A program made the position numbers and the translations under genes. DNA of 64,000 nt, taken from UBA9410 sp036123585 (lineage in GTDB: Bacteria; Actinomycetota; Acidimicrobiia; Acidimicrobiales; MedAcidi-G1). Numbering within the stretch: position 1 is the first letter of the stretch; the number at the start of each line of letters is the position of its first letter. Location of the stretch: positions 1-64,000 of the forward strand of contig JAZADN010000019.1 of assembly GCA_036123585.1 (NCBI GenBank), in the 5' to 3' direction. The notes below the pieces were generated by a model. It did no database searches. It was not told the DNA's origin and saw only the letters and a program-made list of their open reading frames with translations. Of this stretch, positions 15,763 to 25,017 are shown piece by piece.

Positions 15763-18414
15763 ATGACGCACCCCGACGCCTCGGCCGCCGCGCCCCCTCC
15801 CACCATCCCGGAACGCCCCGGCCTCGAGGGCCTCGAGGACAAGTGGGACGTCGCCTGGGAGGACCGCGGCACCTACCGCTTCGACCGGACCGTTGACCGA
15901 GAAGACGTCTTCTCCATCGACACCCCGCCGCCAACGGTCAGCGGATCGTTGCACGTCGGCCACGTCTTCTCCTACACCCACACCGACACCATCGCCCGCT
16001 ACCAGCGCATGGCCGGCCGCGAGGTCTTCTACCCGATGGGTTGGGACGACAACGGCCTGCCCACCGAACGCCGGGTGCAGAACTACTTCGGGGTCCGCTG
16101 CGAGCCATCTCTGCCTTACGACCCCGACTTCAGCGCGCCGGCCGACTCCGGTGATCCGAAAGCCATCAAGAAGCGGGGCGACATCGACATCAGTCGCCGC
16201 AACTTCATCGACCTCTGCCACGTGCTGACCGCCGAGGACGAGAAGGCCTTTGAGGCTCTGTTCCGACGGCTCGGCCTTTCGGTCGACTGGTCACAGCACT
16301 ACGCCACCATCGACGAGCGCTGCCAGCGCACCTCCCAGCGGGCATTCCTCCGCAACCTGACCCGAGGCGAGGCCTACCAGGTCGAGGCACCGTCGCTATG
16401 GGACGTCACCCACCGCACCGCCGTCGCCCAAGCCGAATTGGAGGACCGGGAGCGCCCCGGCGCCTACCACAAGCTCGCCTTCCACCTACCCGAGGGCACC
16501 ACCGGCCCCGACGGCTCCGGCGACCTCCAAATCGCCACCACTCGCCCTGAGCTGCTCGCCGCCTGCGTTGCCCTCGTCGCCCACCCCGACGACGGGCGCT
16601 ACCAGCCGCTGTTCGGCGGCAACGTCACCACACCGGTGTTCGGCGTCAAGGTCCCGATACTGGCCCACGAGCTAGCAGACCCAGAAAAGGGCACCGGCAT
16701 CGCCATGATCTGCACGTTCGGCGACACCACCGACGTGACCTGGTGGCGCGAGCTCGACCTCGACGTCCGGGCCATCGTCAACCGGGACGGCCGTATCAAC
16801 CCTGAGCCGCCGCAAGGCATCGCATCCGATGCCGGTCTCGCCGCGTACGCACGTCTGGCGGGCAAGACGATGTTCTCCGCCCAAGTCGAGATAGTGGAGA
16901 TCCTCCGCGAGACCGGGGAACTGGTTGGCGAACCGACGCCCATCACCCACCCGGTCAAGTTCTTCGAAAAGGGCGACAAGCCGCTCGAAATCGTCACCAG
17001 CCGTCAGTGGTACATCCGCAACGGAGGCCGCGACGCGGACCTGAGGGCCGCACTGATCGCCAGGGGTGACGAGATGGCTTGGCACCCCGCCTACATGCAG
17101 ACCCGCTACACCAACTGGATTGACGGCCTGAACGGCGACTGGCTCATCAGCCGTCAGCGATTCTTTGGCGTGCCCCTGCCGCTCTGGTACCCGCTGGACA
17201 CCGAAGGTGAGCCCGACCACGACCACCCCATCGTCCCCGACGAGGCCGACTTGCCCGTCGACCCATCGTCGGACGCCGCCCCCGGTTACGCCGAGTCGCA
17301 ACGTGGCCGCCCCGGTGGCTTTGTCGGCGACACCGATGTAATGGACACGTGGGCTACCTCGTCGCTCACCCCACAGATTGCCTGCGGCTGGGAGGAGGAC
17401 GACGACCTCTACGCCCGCACCTACCCCATGGATATGCGGCCACAGGCCCACGACATCATCCGAACCTGGTTGTTCTCGACCGCGGTGCGCTCCCACTTTG
17501 AGGCCGACACCGCCCCATGGGGCCACTGCGCCCTGTCGGGATGGATTCTCGATCCGGACCGCAAGAAGATGTCGAAGTCCAAGGGCAACGTCGTCACCCC
17601 GGTCGACCTGCTCGACCAGCACGGATCCGACGCGGTGCGCTACTGGGCCGCCAACGGCCGCCCCGGTACCGACACTGCCTTTGATGACGGTCAGATGAAG
17701 ATCGGTCGGCGTCTGGGCATCAAGATCCTCAACGCCAGCCGGTTTGCCCTCGGCTTCGGCGCCGACGGCGACGCCCCACTCGAAATCGACCCGGCGGCCG
17801 TCACCGAACCGTTGGACCGTGCGATGCTCCTGCACCTCGCCGACCTTGTCCACGAGGCCACCAAGGCATTTGAGGAGTTCGACTACGCGCGGGCGCTCGA
17901 GCGAACCGAGACCTGGTTCTGGGCGTTCACCGATGACCATGTCGAGTTGGTCAAGAGTCGGGCCTACGAGGGCTCGCCAGCCGACGCCGAGTCGGCCCGC
18001 CACGCATTGCGCCTGGCTATCTCGACCCTGCTGCGCCTGTTCGCTCCATTCCTCCCATTCGTGACCGAGGAGGTCTGGTCGTGGTGGCGAGGCGGCTCAG
18101 TCCACCGCCAGCCGTGGCCCACCGCCGAGGAGTTGCGGGCCACCGCGGCCTCCAAGGGCGAGGATCCGGTCGACCCAGCGGTGTCCGGCGTGGCCGCCGA
18201 CGCCCTGGCCGAGATCCGCCGCCACAAGACCGACGCCAAGCGCTCGTTGGCCACTCCTGTGGTGTCGTGCACGGTCACCGACACGGCCGAACGGATCGCC
18301 CTACTGCACCTCGTCTCCGACGACGTGGCTGCTGCGGCCCGGGCCACGAGCATCGAACTGGTCGAGGGCGATGCCCTGTCGGCCGACGTCGAACTCGAGC
18401 CCCCTTCCGAATAG
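15763..18414 (+). CDS. valS: Valine--tRNA ligase
   Basis: 883 residues, normal for the bacterial/archaeal-like ValRS found in many Actinobacteria. The class I HIGH motif is H64-V-G-H67 in SGSLHVGH, and the KMSKS motif is intact at residues 602-606. The editing (CP1) domain lies between them (ATTRPELLAACVALV), and the anticodon-binding domain follows residue 690. It charges tRNA-Val with valine and hydrolyses mischarged Thr. The C-terminus is short with no obvious long coiled-coil arm. The start at ATG 15763 matches the family; the frame further upstream is only antisense to the MFS gene. Confidence 0.95.
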   Translation: MTHPDASAAAPPPTIPERPGLEGLEDKWDVAWEDRGTYRFDRTVDREDVFSIDTPPPTVSGSLHVGHVFSYTHTDTIARYQRMAGREVFYPMGWDDNGLPTERRVQNYFGVRCEPSLPYDPDFSAPADSGDPKAIKKRGDIDISRRNFIDLCHVLTAEDEKAFEALFRRLGLSVDWSQHYATIDERCQRTSQRAFLRNLTRGEAYQVEAPSLWDVTHRTAVAQAELEDRERPGAYHKLAFHLPEGTTGPDGSGDLQIATTRPELLAACVALVAHPDDGRYQPLFGGNVTTPVFGVKVPILAHELADPEKGTGIAMICTFGDTTDVTWWRELDLDVRAIVNRDGRINPEPPQGIASDAGLAAYARLAGKTMFSAQVEIVEILRETGELVGEPTPITHPVKFFEKGDKPLEIVTSRQWYIRNGGRDADLRAALIARGDEMAWHPAYMQTRYTNWIDGLNGDWLISRQRFFGVPLPLWYPLDTEGEPDHDHPIVPDEADLPVDPSSDAAPGYAESQRGRPGGFVGDTDVMDTWATSSLTPQIACGWEEDDDLYARTYPMDMRPQAHDIIRTWLFSTAVRSHFEADTAPWGHCALSGWILDPDRKKMSKSKGNVVTPVDLLDQHGSDAVRYWAANGRPGTDTAFDDGQMKIGRRLGIKILNASRFALGFGADGDAPLEIDPAAVTEPLDRAMLLHLADLVHEATKAFEEFDYARALERTETWFWAFTDDHVELVKSRAYEGSPADAESARHALRLAISTLLRLFAPFLPFVTEEVWSWWRGGSVHRQPWPTAEELRATAASKGEDPVDPAVSGVAADALAEIRRHKTDAKRSLATPVVSCTVTDTAERIALLHLVSDDVAAAARATSIELVEGDALSADVELEPPSE

Positions 18415-18473
18415 CGCTAATGAAGGGCCTCGCCGGGTGGGCCACCGGATCTGCCGTCGGGCAGGATCGGCCC

Positions 18474-19283
18474 ATGGCCGAGGTCCCGCAGTTCAAGACA
18501 ATCACCGTCGCCTGCGACGGCCGCCGCGCCGCCCTTACCCTGAACCGGCCCGACCGCCTCAACGCCCTGTCCAACCAACTCATGGCCGAGGTGGCCGACG
18601 CCGCCGCCTGGTTCGACCACCAGCCCGACCTCCGGGTCGTCGTGGTCCGCGGCGAGGGCCGAGCCTTCAGCGCCGGCTTTGACCTGTCCGTCTTCGGAGA
18701 CGAAGGACCGTCGCCGGCCGGCGGACGCGTCCCAGCCGACACCGGCCGCCTACTGGCCGAGGCGCTCGAGCGCACCTCACCGGTTCTCGTCGCCGCCCTC
18801 CACGGCCACGTGGTCGGCGGCGGCCTTGTGGTCGCCGCGGCCTGCGATCTGCGGGTGGCTGCCGAAGACGTCTCCTTTTCCATCCCCGAGGTCGACCTGG
18901 GCATCCCCCTGGCTTGGGGCGGCATCCCCCGGCTCGTCCGGGAGATTGGACCGGCGCTCACCAAGGAACTGGTCATGACGTGCCGGCCGTTCGGTGCCGG
19001 CGAGGCGCTAGCCGCCGGCTTCCTCAACCGGGTCGTGCCGGCGGCGGACCTAGACGCGGCAGTCGACGAACTGGCCGAATCGGTGGCGTCCCGTCCCAGG
19101 GCCGCCGTGCTGGCCACCAAACGCCACGTCAACGCGGTGACCGACCAGATGGTCGGCACCGGCCGATCGTGGTCCGACGCCGACGGTCTCACCGCCGCGT
19201 TGCGCGACCCCGAGGGGAAAGCCTCGCGTGCCTCCTACATGGAGCGGCTGGCCTCGAAGAAGAGGCCCACCAAGGAGAGGTAG
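18474..19283 (+). CDS. Enoyl-CoA hydratase/isomerase (crotonase) family protein
   Basis: 269 residues of the crotonase fold. The oxyanion-hole elements are visible (FSAGFDLSVFG and ALHGHVVGGGLVVAAACDLRV), and IPEVDLGIPLAWGG occupies the position of catalytic-loop residues. The family covers enoyl-CoA hydratases, isomerases and thioester hydrolases, so the exact reaction is not certain. ATG 18474 is taken as start because the crotonase domain begins a few residues later; an ATG at 18420 directly after the valS stop would add 18 residues. The next gene, an amidohydrolase, starts 41 bp downstream on the same strand. Confidence 0.85.
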   Translation: MAEVPQFKTITVACDGRRAALTLNRPDRLNALSNQLMAEVADAAAWFDHQPDLRVVVVRGEGRAFSAGFDLSVFGDEGPSPAGGRVPADTGRLLAEALERTSPVLVAALHGHVVGGGLVVAAACDLRVAAEDVSFSIPEVDLGIPLAWGGIPRLVREIGPALTKELVMTCRPFGAGEALAAGFLNRVVPAADLDAAVDELAESVASRPRAAVLATKRHVNAVTDQMVGTGRSWSDADGLTAALRDPEGKASRASYMERLASKKRPTKER

Positions 19284-19324
19284 CCCGCTCTCCGCGGGTA
19301 CCGCACCACACAGGAGACCCCTCC

Positions 19325-20929
19325 GTGCCCATCGCCAACCGGCTGTTCACCAACGCGCACATCCGCACGATGGCCCCCGCCGGCCCTGCGGCCCACACAC
19401 CCACAGCCGGGGCATTGGCCTCGTGGCGGGGTCGGATCGTCGCCGTGGGCGACCCTGACGACGTCGATGCCCTCGTCGGTCCCGACACCGAGGTCGTCGA
19501 CTTGGGTGGCGCCACGGTGCTGCCCGGGTTCATCGAGACCCACATGCATCCCCTCGGGGCCGGTGTCCAGAAGGCGGCTCCGCAGATCGGCTACCCGGAC
19601 TGCCGCAGCATCGAGGACGTAGTCGTTGCCCTCGCCGAGCGAGCCGCCATCACCCCAGCAGGGCAGCCCATCCAGGCCTTTGGCTACGACGACTCCCTCA
19701 TGGCCGAGGACCGGCACCTGACCCGACACGACCTCGACCGGGCCTCGATCGACCACCCTGTCTACCTCCGACACGTCTCCGGCCACCTCGGTTATGCGAA
19801 CTCCCGCACCCTCGAGTTAGCCGGCGTCACCAACGAGGTCGAAGACCCTGTCGGTGGTCACTTTCAACGAGACGAGGCCGGCCGTATCACCGGGTGCATG
19901 GAGGAGTCGGCCAACTTCGCTGTCGGCTCGGCACTCCCCCTCGCCGACTCGGCGACCCTCCGGGCCGGAGCGAAGGTCATCAACGACCACTGCCTGTCCG
20001 TCGGCGCCACCACCATGACCGACGCCGGCGTAGGCACCGAATCCATGGTCGCCACCTATCAGGACGCCATCGACGACGGCACGATCCGGGTCCGAACCCG
20101 CCTGTTCCCGGTGTGGCGGCTGGCCGACGGCTTCCCGACCCGGACCGGCATGGGCGACGACCGGCTTTCAGTCGGGGCTATGAAGTTCTTCTCCGATGGC
20201 TCCATCCAGGGCTACACCGCCTGCCTGTGCAAGGGGTACCACGACCGCCCCGACGTGAACGGGTATCCCTTCATCCCGCCGGACGAGATGACCGAGATGA
20301 TCACCGACAGCCACGCCAGAGGCTGGCAGGTGGCCGTCCACGCCAACGGCGACGCAGCCATCGATAACACGCTGGACGCATTCGAGGCAGCACTCACTGC
20401 CCATCCCAGGGCCGACCACCGGCACCGCATCGAACACTGCCAAGTTGTCCGCGAGGACCAGCTGGAACGCATGGCCCGGCTCGGTGTCCTGGCATCGGTG
20501 TTCGTCAACCATGTCTGGTACTGGGGCGACCGGCACCGCGACCGGTTCCTCGGACCCGAGCGGGGCGCCCGTATCGACCCGTTGGCCAGCCTGCGGGCCC
20601 ATGGCATCGTCCACGCCCTGCACTGCGACATGCCGGTCACCCCGTTGGACCCGCTGTTCACCATCTGGACGGCGGTCAACCGGGTGACCCGTGACGGCGA
20701 ACTACTGGGACCCGAGCAACGGGCCCGGGTAGAGGACGCGGTGGCTGGCTACACGTCGGCGGCGGCGTTCGTGAACCGTCAGGAGCACGACCGGGGCACA
20801 CTCGAGGTGGGCAAGCTGGCTGACCTGGTGGTACTCGACGACGACCCCTTCACCGTCGATCCGATGGCCATCCGCGACATCAACGTGCAGGCCACCGTCG
20901 TGGGAGGCGAGTTCGAGTACCAGACCTGA
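19325..20929 (+). CDS. Amidohydrolase 3 (YtcJ-like) family metal-dependent hydrolase
   Basis: 534 residues. The amidohydrolase_3 pattern is complete: GGATVLPGFIETHMHP with the HxH metal pair, AVHANGDAAIDNTLDAF with the third His, HRIEHCQ, and the C-terminal HDRGTLEVGKLADLVVLDDDPF that caps the beta-sandwich domain. Such proteins hydrolyse amides, formamides or cyclic imides; the exact substrate of most YtcJ proteins is unknown. GTG 19325 is the start, with AGGAG 9 nt upstream. It has a paralogue of the same family on the minus strand (23371-25017). Confidence 0.87.
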   Translation: MPIANRLFTNAHIRTMAPAGPAAHTPTAGALASWRGRIVAVGDPDDVDALVGPDTEVVDLGGATVLPGFIETHMHPLGAGVQKAAPQIGYPDCRSIEDVVVALAERAAITPAGQPIQAFGYDDSLMAEDRHLTRHDLDRASIDHPVYLRHVSGHLGYANSRTLELAGVTNEVEDPVGGHFQRDEAGRITGCMEESANFAVGSALPLADSATLRAGAKVINDHCLSVGATTMTDAGVGTESMVATYQDAIDDGTIRVRTRLFPVWRLADGFPTRTGMGDDRLSVGAMKFFSDGSIQGYTACLCKGYHDRPDVNGYPFIPPDEMTEMITDSHARGWQVAVHANGDAAIDNTLDAFEAALTAHPRADHRHRIEHCQVVREDQLERMARLGVLASVFVNHVWYWGDRHRDRFLGPERGARIDPLASLRAHGIVHALHCDMPVTPLDPLFTIWTAVNRVTRDGELLGPEQRARVEDAVAGYTSAAAFVNRQEHDRGTLEVGKLADLVVLDDDPFTVDPMAIRDINVQATVVGGEFEYQT

Positions 20930-20963
20930 GGGCCGAGCTGGGAGAACCAGCGGGTCTGCCGTC

Positions 20964-22316
20964 CTAGAGACGCTCAAGCAGGCGGCGGACCAGCGAGGTG
21001 AAGATGGGGTCGGTGAGGACGTTTCCCGCCACTGGGTGGCTGCCGAAGGTCGCCACCACGAGATCCTCCTCCGGATGGCAGAACGCTCGCTGTCCCCCGA
21101 TGCCCATCTGGACCAGCCCGCCCAACACATGGCGGGCGTTCCAGCACTGCCGGTGGTAGGTCCAACCGGCTCGGGTCGGGTATAGGTCTGCAATGTCTCC
21201 CGCTGGGTCGCCCCCAATCGCCACATCGTCGGCCACCGGGGCCGGAATCGCCTGGCGTTCCTCGGATCCGGAGCCCACCCGACCCGACCGGCCCAACATC
21301 CGGACGAAGCGGGCCACGTCTCGCAACGTGCAGGACATCCCGCCGCTGGACACGGCGATTCCCCGCTCGTCGAGCATCACCGAGGCGTCGACCTCGGCGC
21401 CCATGGGCGTCCAGATCCGGTCTGACACCCCGTCTGCCCACCGCTGCCCGGTGGCCCTGGCCGTGGCCCAGGCCAGAACGTCGGTAGTCACCGACTTGTA
21501 GGCAAACGCCTCGCCGGGCGGAAGAACCCGGTGAGTCAGGGCAAGGATCCCCTCATGGACGCCGACCGGACCATCCCACCCGGCCGGCACCGGGGTGAAC
21601 GACATGGCGATCCCGTAGCGGTTGATGTCGGAGTGGCTCGACGCGTAGTCCTCGTCGAACCGGATCCCGTCTGTCATATCCAATGCCTGACGCACCGTCA
21701 CCGGCGCGTACGCCGAATCGGCCAGTTCGGACACGTGGTCGACCAGCAGGTCGTCGAGACCCATCGCCCCATCGTGAACGGCCAGGAGGGCTAGGACCCC
21801 GGTGACCGTCTTGGTCATGGAGAACATCACGTGGCGGGTCCAACGGTCCATGCCATCCCCGTACCACTCGGCCATCACCTCGCCTCGGCGGACAACTAGC
21901 AGGGCGTCGGCGTACGTGCGGTGGAGCATCTCGTGCAGCTCCCAAGTGCCGCCGGACCCGTCGTCGACTACCAGCCCGTCCAGCGCCTCGAGGCCCACCG
22001 GACCGGGCTTCCGGGCGGCGCCTTCCCCTCCACCGACACGTGGGGGGTGGGCATCTGGGAAAGGGTCGCCAATGGGGCCACAGACCGCTATCCGTGCAGA
22101 CGCCCGGAGCTCGTCCATGTGGGTGAACGCCCAACGGCGGTGCGGCCAGGCCAACCAGTTCCCGTGGTGCACCCGAAGGTGTTCGGGCACCGGGTCTCCC
22201 ACGTTCAACCCGGCCTCGGCGACAGTCACCGGCTCGGGGAGGGCTTCGTCGGCCACACCACTCAGTCGACCGGTCGCCGGGTCGACGACCGAATAGGCGT
22301 AGGTCGAGTCGTTCAC
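20964..22316 (-). CDS. Serine hydrolase (beta-lactamase class C / esterase family)
   Basis: 450 residues. The SxxK motif is Ser166-Met-Thr-Lys169 in MFSMTKTVTGVLALLAVHDG. The second motif, normally Y-x-N, reads YKS in FAYKSVTT, and an HxG-like third box is degenerate (MGIGGQRAF), so a true beta-lactamase is unlikely and an esterase or amide hydrolase is favoured. No signal peptide is seen, so it is probably cytoplasmic. Its ATG overlaps the stop of the G3E GTPase gene by 4 bp, and it is the last gene of a four-gene minus-strand operon. The roughly 100-residue N-terminal extension before the hydrolase domain is unusual and unidentified. Confidence 0.82.
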   Translation of the reverse strand: MNDSTYAYSVVDPATGRLSGVADEALPEPVTVAEAGLNVGDPVPEHLRVHHGNWLAWPHRRWAFTHMDELRASARIAVCGPIGDPFPDAHPPRVGGGEGAARKPGPVGLEALDGLVVDDGSGGTWELHEMLHRTYADALLVVRRGEVMAEWYGDGMDRWTRHVMFSMTKTVTGVLALLAVHDGAMGLDDLLVDHVSELADSAYAPVTVRQALDMTDGIRFDEDYASSHSDINRYGIAMSFTPVPAGWDGPVGVHEGILALTHRVLPPGEAFAYKSVTTDVLAWATARATGQRWADGVSDRIWTPMGAEVDASVMLDERGIAVSSGGMSCTLRDVARFVRMLGRSGRVGSGSEERQAIPAPVADDVAIGGDPAGDIADLYPTRAGWTYHRQCWNARHVLGGLVQMGIGGQRAFCHPEEDLVVATFGSHPVAGNVLTDPIFTSLVRRLLERL

Positions 22317-23374
22317 GGAACGTGCACCTCACCCATCACTGCCTCCGACAGCCCGTCCAGGGTCCCCGGGGTGGCGATCAGCACCAGAGTCCCAGCGGCC
22401 CGACCTGGCGCCGGCTCGACTGACACCCTCCCGGAGGCTAGGTGGATGGCCGTCGGCGCTCCGTCGGTTCCGGTCACCACTGCCTTAGCCCGCAGCAGGC
22501 CCGCTCCCACCCGTTCCCGGAGCAATCCGAGGTCATGGGCCAGCCGGTCCACGTCGACCCGATCCCCGAGCTGCACCGCCCGGGTCTCTACCGTCAGGTC
22601 GAGGGCGGGAAGCAGTTCCGCGCGATTTGGCTCGTCGGACCCGAGGTCGTCGGACCCGAGGTCGTCGAACCTGCCTGGCGCCAGGCCACCCAGGATCTGG
22701 GCAACCCACCGGTCGGACCCAGTAGTCGGGTCCGCAGCGGTAGACCCCCGAGTTCCCGCGGACGCCGCGGTGAGCACAGGCGTCCCGGAGGCCACCTCGG
22801 CGCACCACGCCCGGGCAGCCGTCCCGCCGTCGGCGGCCAGGTCGGCCTTGGTCACCAACAGCAGGTCAGCGGCCTCGACCTGTCGGCGGACCAACGGACC
22901 GTGGTGCTGGTCGGCGGCCCGAGCCACCAGGTCGGTGGCATCAACGACGACCACGACGCCGTCCGGCCGGAGCCGTCGCCGGTCGCCGTATGCCGCCACT
23001 CGGTCCGGTTCCGCGATCCCGCTGGCCTCGATCACTACCCGATCAGGTGGCCGGTCGTTCAGCACTAGGTCCCGAAGGGTCACCGACAGCGACTCCCCGA
23101 TGGAGCAGCAGATGCAGCCGTTGGTCAGTTCCACGATGTCGCCGTCGCGAGACGCCACCAGGTCAACGTCGAGGTTCACCTCGCCCACGTCGTTGACCAG
23201 CACGGCGATGCGCTCGCCAGCGTCCGCGCACCGAAGCAGGCGGTTCAGCAGCGTCGTCTTCCCGGATCCCAGCCAGCCGCCCAGCACCACCATCGGGATC
23301 CGGGGCAGCGAACTCGCTCCGACGACCAGCGCCGGACCCGATGGACCCTCCGGAGCGGCAGGAACACCCGTCAT
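22313..23374 (-). CDS. G3E-family GTPase, COG0523/CobW-type metallochaperone
   Basis: 353 residues. The Walker A motif is GWLGSGKT (33-40), and the signature metal-binding C-x-C-C is NGCICCS (Cys87, Cys89, Cys90). A VIEASGIAEP Walker B-like element and a TKAD guanine-specificity motif follow, then a shorter CobW_C domain. These GTPases load Zn, Co, Fe or Ni into client enzymes or serve zinc homeostasis. It is locked between a metal-dependent amidohydrolase (4-bp overlap upstream) and a serine hydrolase (4-bp overlap downstream), so supplying metal to the amidohydrolase is a reasonable inference. Two copies of a 15-bp unit encode a DDLGS repeat around residue 240. Confidence 0.85.
   Translation of the reverse strand: MTGVPAAPEGPSGPALVVGASSLPRIPMVVLGGWLGSGKTTLLNRLLRCADAGERIAVLVNDVGEVNLDVDLVASRDGDIVELTNGCICCSIGESLSVTLRDLVLNDRPPDRVVIEASGIAEPDRVAAYGDRRRLRPDGVVVVVDATDLVARAADQHHGPLVRRQVEAADLLLVTKADLAADGGTAARAWCAEVASGTPVLTAASAGTRGSTAADPTTGSDRWVAQILGGLAPGRFDDLGSDDLGSDEPNRAELLPALDLTVETRAVQLGDRVDVDRLAHDLGLLRERVGAGLLRAKAVVTGTDGAPTAIHLASGRVSVEPAPGRAAGTLVLIATPGTLDGLSEAVMGEVHVP
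22634..22663. repeat. 15-bp tandem repeat (two copies) inside the G3E GTPase gene
   Basis: GTCGGACCCGAGGTC occurs twice head to tail, with a decayed third copy after it. It stays in frame and adds a DDLGS-type acidic repeat in a probable loop. Confidence 0.7.
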
Positions 23375-25017
23375 GAGGGAAGTGGGTATACCGTCCCGGA
23401 CATCATCGTGGCCCGGATGCCGATGTCGGCCCAGCCCTCCGGGTCCATGGTGAACGGGTCATCGTCGAGGACGGTCACGTCGGCCAGCTTCCCAGCAGCC
23501 AGAGACCCGATCTCGTGATCCAGGAACAGCTGCCACGCCGGTTCGATGGTCACCGCGGCCAGGGCATCGTAGGGGCTGAGTCGCTCATGCTCGCCCAGTA
23601 CCGCTCCTGAACCCGAGATGCGCGTCGCCATGATCGAGGCCGCCAGCATCGGTTTCAACGGCCCCATGGGCAGGTCGGAGTGCACCGCCACGCTCATGCC
23701 ATTGCGGCGGGCCGACCCGACCCGGGTCATCTGCGAGGCCCGCTCGGTGCCCAGCCCCTCGGCCACGAACTGGTCGCCGAAGAACCGAAGGTAGTAGCCG
23801 TTGGCCTGCACGGAACAGCCCAGCGCGGCGGCCCGACGGGACTGCGCCTGGGTCGACACCCCGAAGTGGTGGAGCACGGTGCGGTGGTCGAACCGGGGCG
23901 TCTCGGCGAGCAGCCCTGCAATGGCGTCCAACGTGGCATCCATGCCCCGGTCGCCGTTGACGTGCACGTTGACCTGTCGTCCGGCCTCCCAGGTCGGGCG
24001 CAGATAGTGGACAATCCGTTCTGGGTCCGACATCCACGCGCCCTCGTGGCCGTCGATGTACCCAGGATCGCCGAGCTGCATGAGCTGGGCGATGAACGCC
24101 CCGTCGGCGAAGAACTTGTCCGAGGCCAGGAAGCGGATCCGGTCGGTGGCCCGCTCGGGGAGAGAGGCGATCCGGTCAGCGGCCTCGGCGCCGTACTCTC
24201 GCTGGAAGGCCCCCATCTGCGGGATGAGGTACTGGCGGAAGGGCACGTGGTCGCCCTCGTGAACCTGATCTAGCACCTCCAACTCGCGCTCCGGCCCGGC
24301 CATCCCGCCGAAGCCGGCATCGGCAATAGTCGTCACCCCACCCCTGTGGACGAGTTCGGCCAACTCCGCCATGAGGACCTCGTAGCGTCCCTCGACTAGC
24401 AGCATCGGACGGAGACGTTGCAGGGCCCAAGCCATGCCCGACTCCCACATCCGTCCCGTCTCTAGGTCGACGTGGGGGTCCCACGCCGCGCCTTCGGTCG
24501 CCTCGACCATCTCCAGCGCCGGGGCGTTGCACCGGACCTCGTGGAACGAACGGCCCCAGACAACGATGGGCCGGGTCGTGGAAATGGCGTCCAGATCGGA
24601 CCGTACGACCTCACCGTGGAACTGGCGGTGCCAACCGAAACTGACCAGTGGCTGACCGGACGGGTGCCCGGCCTCCACCTCGGCCAGACGAGCAAGGTAG
24701 GCGTCCCGGCCCACGGTGGCCGGCACATGGCGCCCTGGTAGATCCCAAGGCTCTGGCGTGATCCACACCATGGCCATGAGCATGGCCATCATCGACGGGT
24801 GCACGTGCGGGTCGACTAGGCCGGGGAGCAGCACGGCATCGGCAAAGCGCTTGTCGACGACGTGCTCGTGGCTGTCCAGCCACGGCCGCAGTGACTCGAG
24901 CGTGCCCACCTCGACGATGCGTTCCCCGCGCACGGCCAGTGCGGTGGCCTCGGGCAGCGACGGGTCCATGGTGTGGATGCGTCGCGCGGTGTAGACGGTG
25001 ATCAAGGCGTCGCTCAC
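23371..25017 (-). CDS. Amidohydrolase 3 (YtcJ-like) family metal-dependent hydrolase
   Basis: 548 residues with the amidohydrolase_3 layout: LLPGLVDPHVHP gives the HxH pair, NVHVNGDRGMDATLDAI the third His, TVLHHFGV a fourth, and SLAAGKLADVTVLDDDPF closes the C-terminal sandwich. The start is GTG 25017, whose codon overlaps the TetR stop by 4 bp (GTGA), so it is translationally coupled to the regulator. It is followed by the G3E GTPase with another 4-bp overlap. It is clearly a paralogue of the protein at 19325 but not a recent duplicate. The substrate may be a compound imported by the divergent dual-domain transporter; this is inference. Confidence 0.87.
   Translation of the reverse strand: MSDALITVYTARRIHTMDPSLPEATALAVRGERIVEVGTLESLRPWLDSHEHVVDKRFADAVLLPGLVDPHVHPSMMAMLMAMVWITPEPWDLPGRHVPATVGRDAYLARLAEVEAGHPSGQPLVSFGWHRQFHGEVVRSDLDAISTTRPIVVWGRSFHEVRCNAPALEMVEATEGAAWDPHVDLETGRMWESGMAWALQRLRPMLLVEGRYEVLMAELAELVHRGGVTTIADAGFGGMAGPERELEVLDQVHEGDHVPFRQYLIPQMGAFQREYGAEAADRIASLPERATDRIRFLASDKFFADGAFIAQLMQLGDPGYIDGHEGAWMSDPERIVHYLRPTWEAGRQVNVHVNGDRGMDATLDAIAGLLAETPRFDHRTVLHHFGVSTQAQSRRAAALGCSVQANGYYLRFFGDQFVAEGLGTERASQMTRVGSARRNGMSVAVHSDLPMGPLKPMLAASIMATRISGSGAVLGEHERLSPYDALAAVTIEPAWQLFLDHEIGSLAAGKLADVTVLDDDPFTMDPEGWADIGIRATMMSGTVYPLPS

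Noticed and set aside
16672..18003. Long open frame on the minus strand opposite valS
   Set aside because: The plus strand carries intact ValRS motifs across the whole stretch; the antisense product has no recognisable domain.
20964..22316. True beta-lactamase resistance gene
   Set aside because: The YxN motif reads YKS, there is no signal peptide, and the gene is in a catabolic-type operon.
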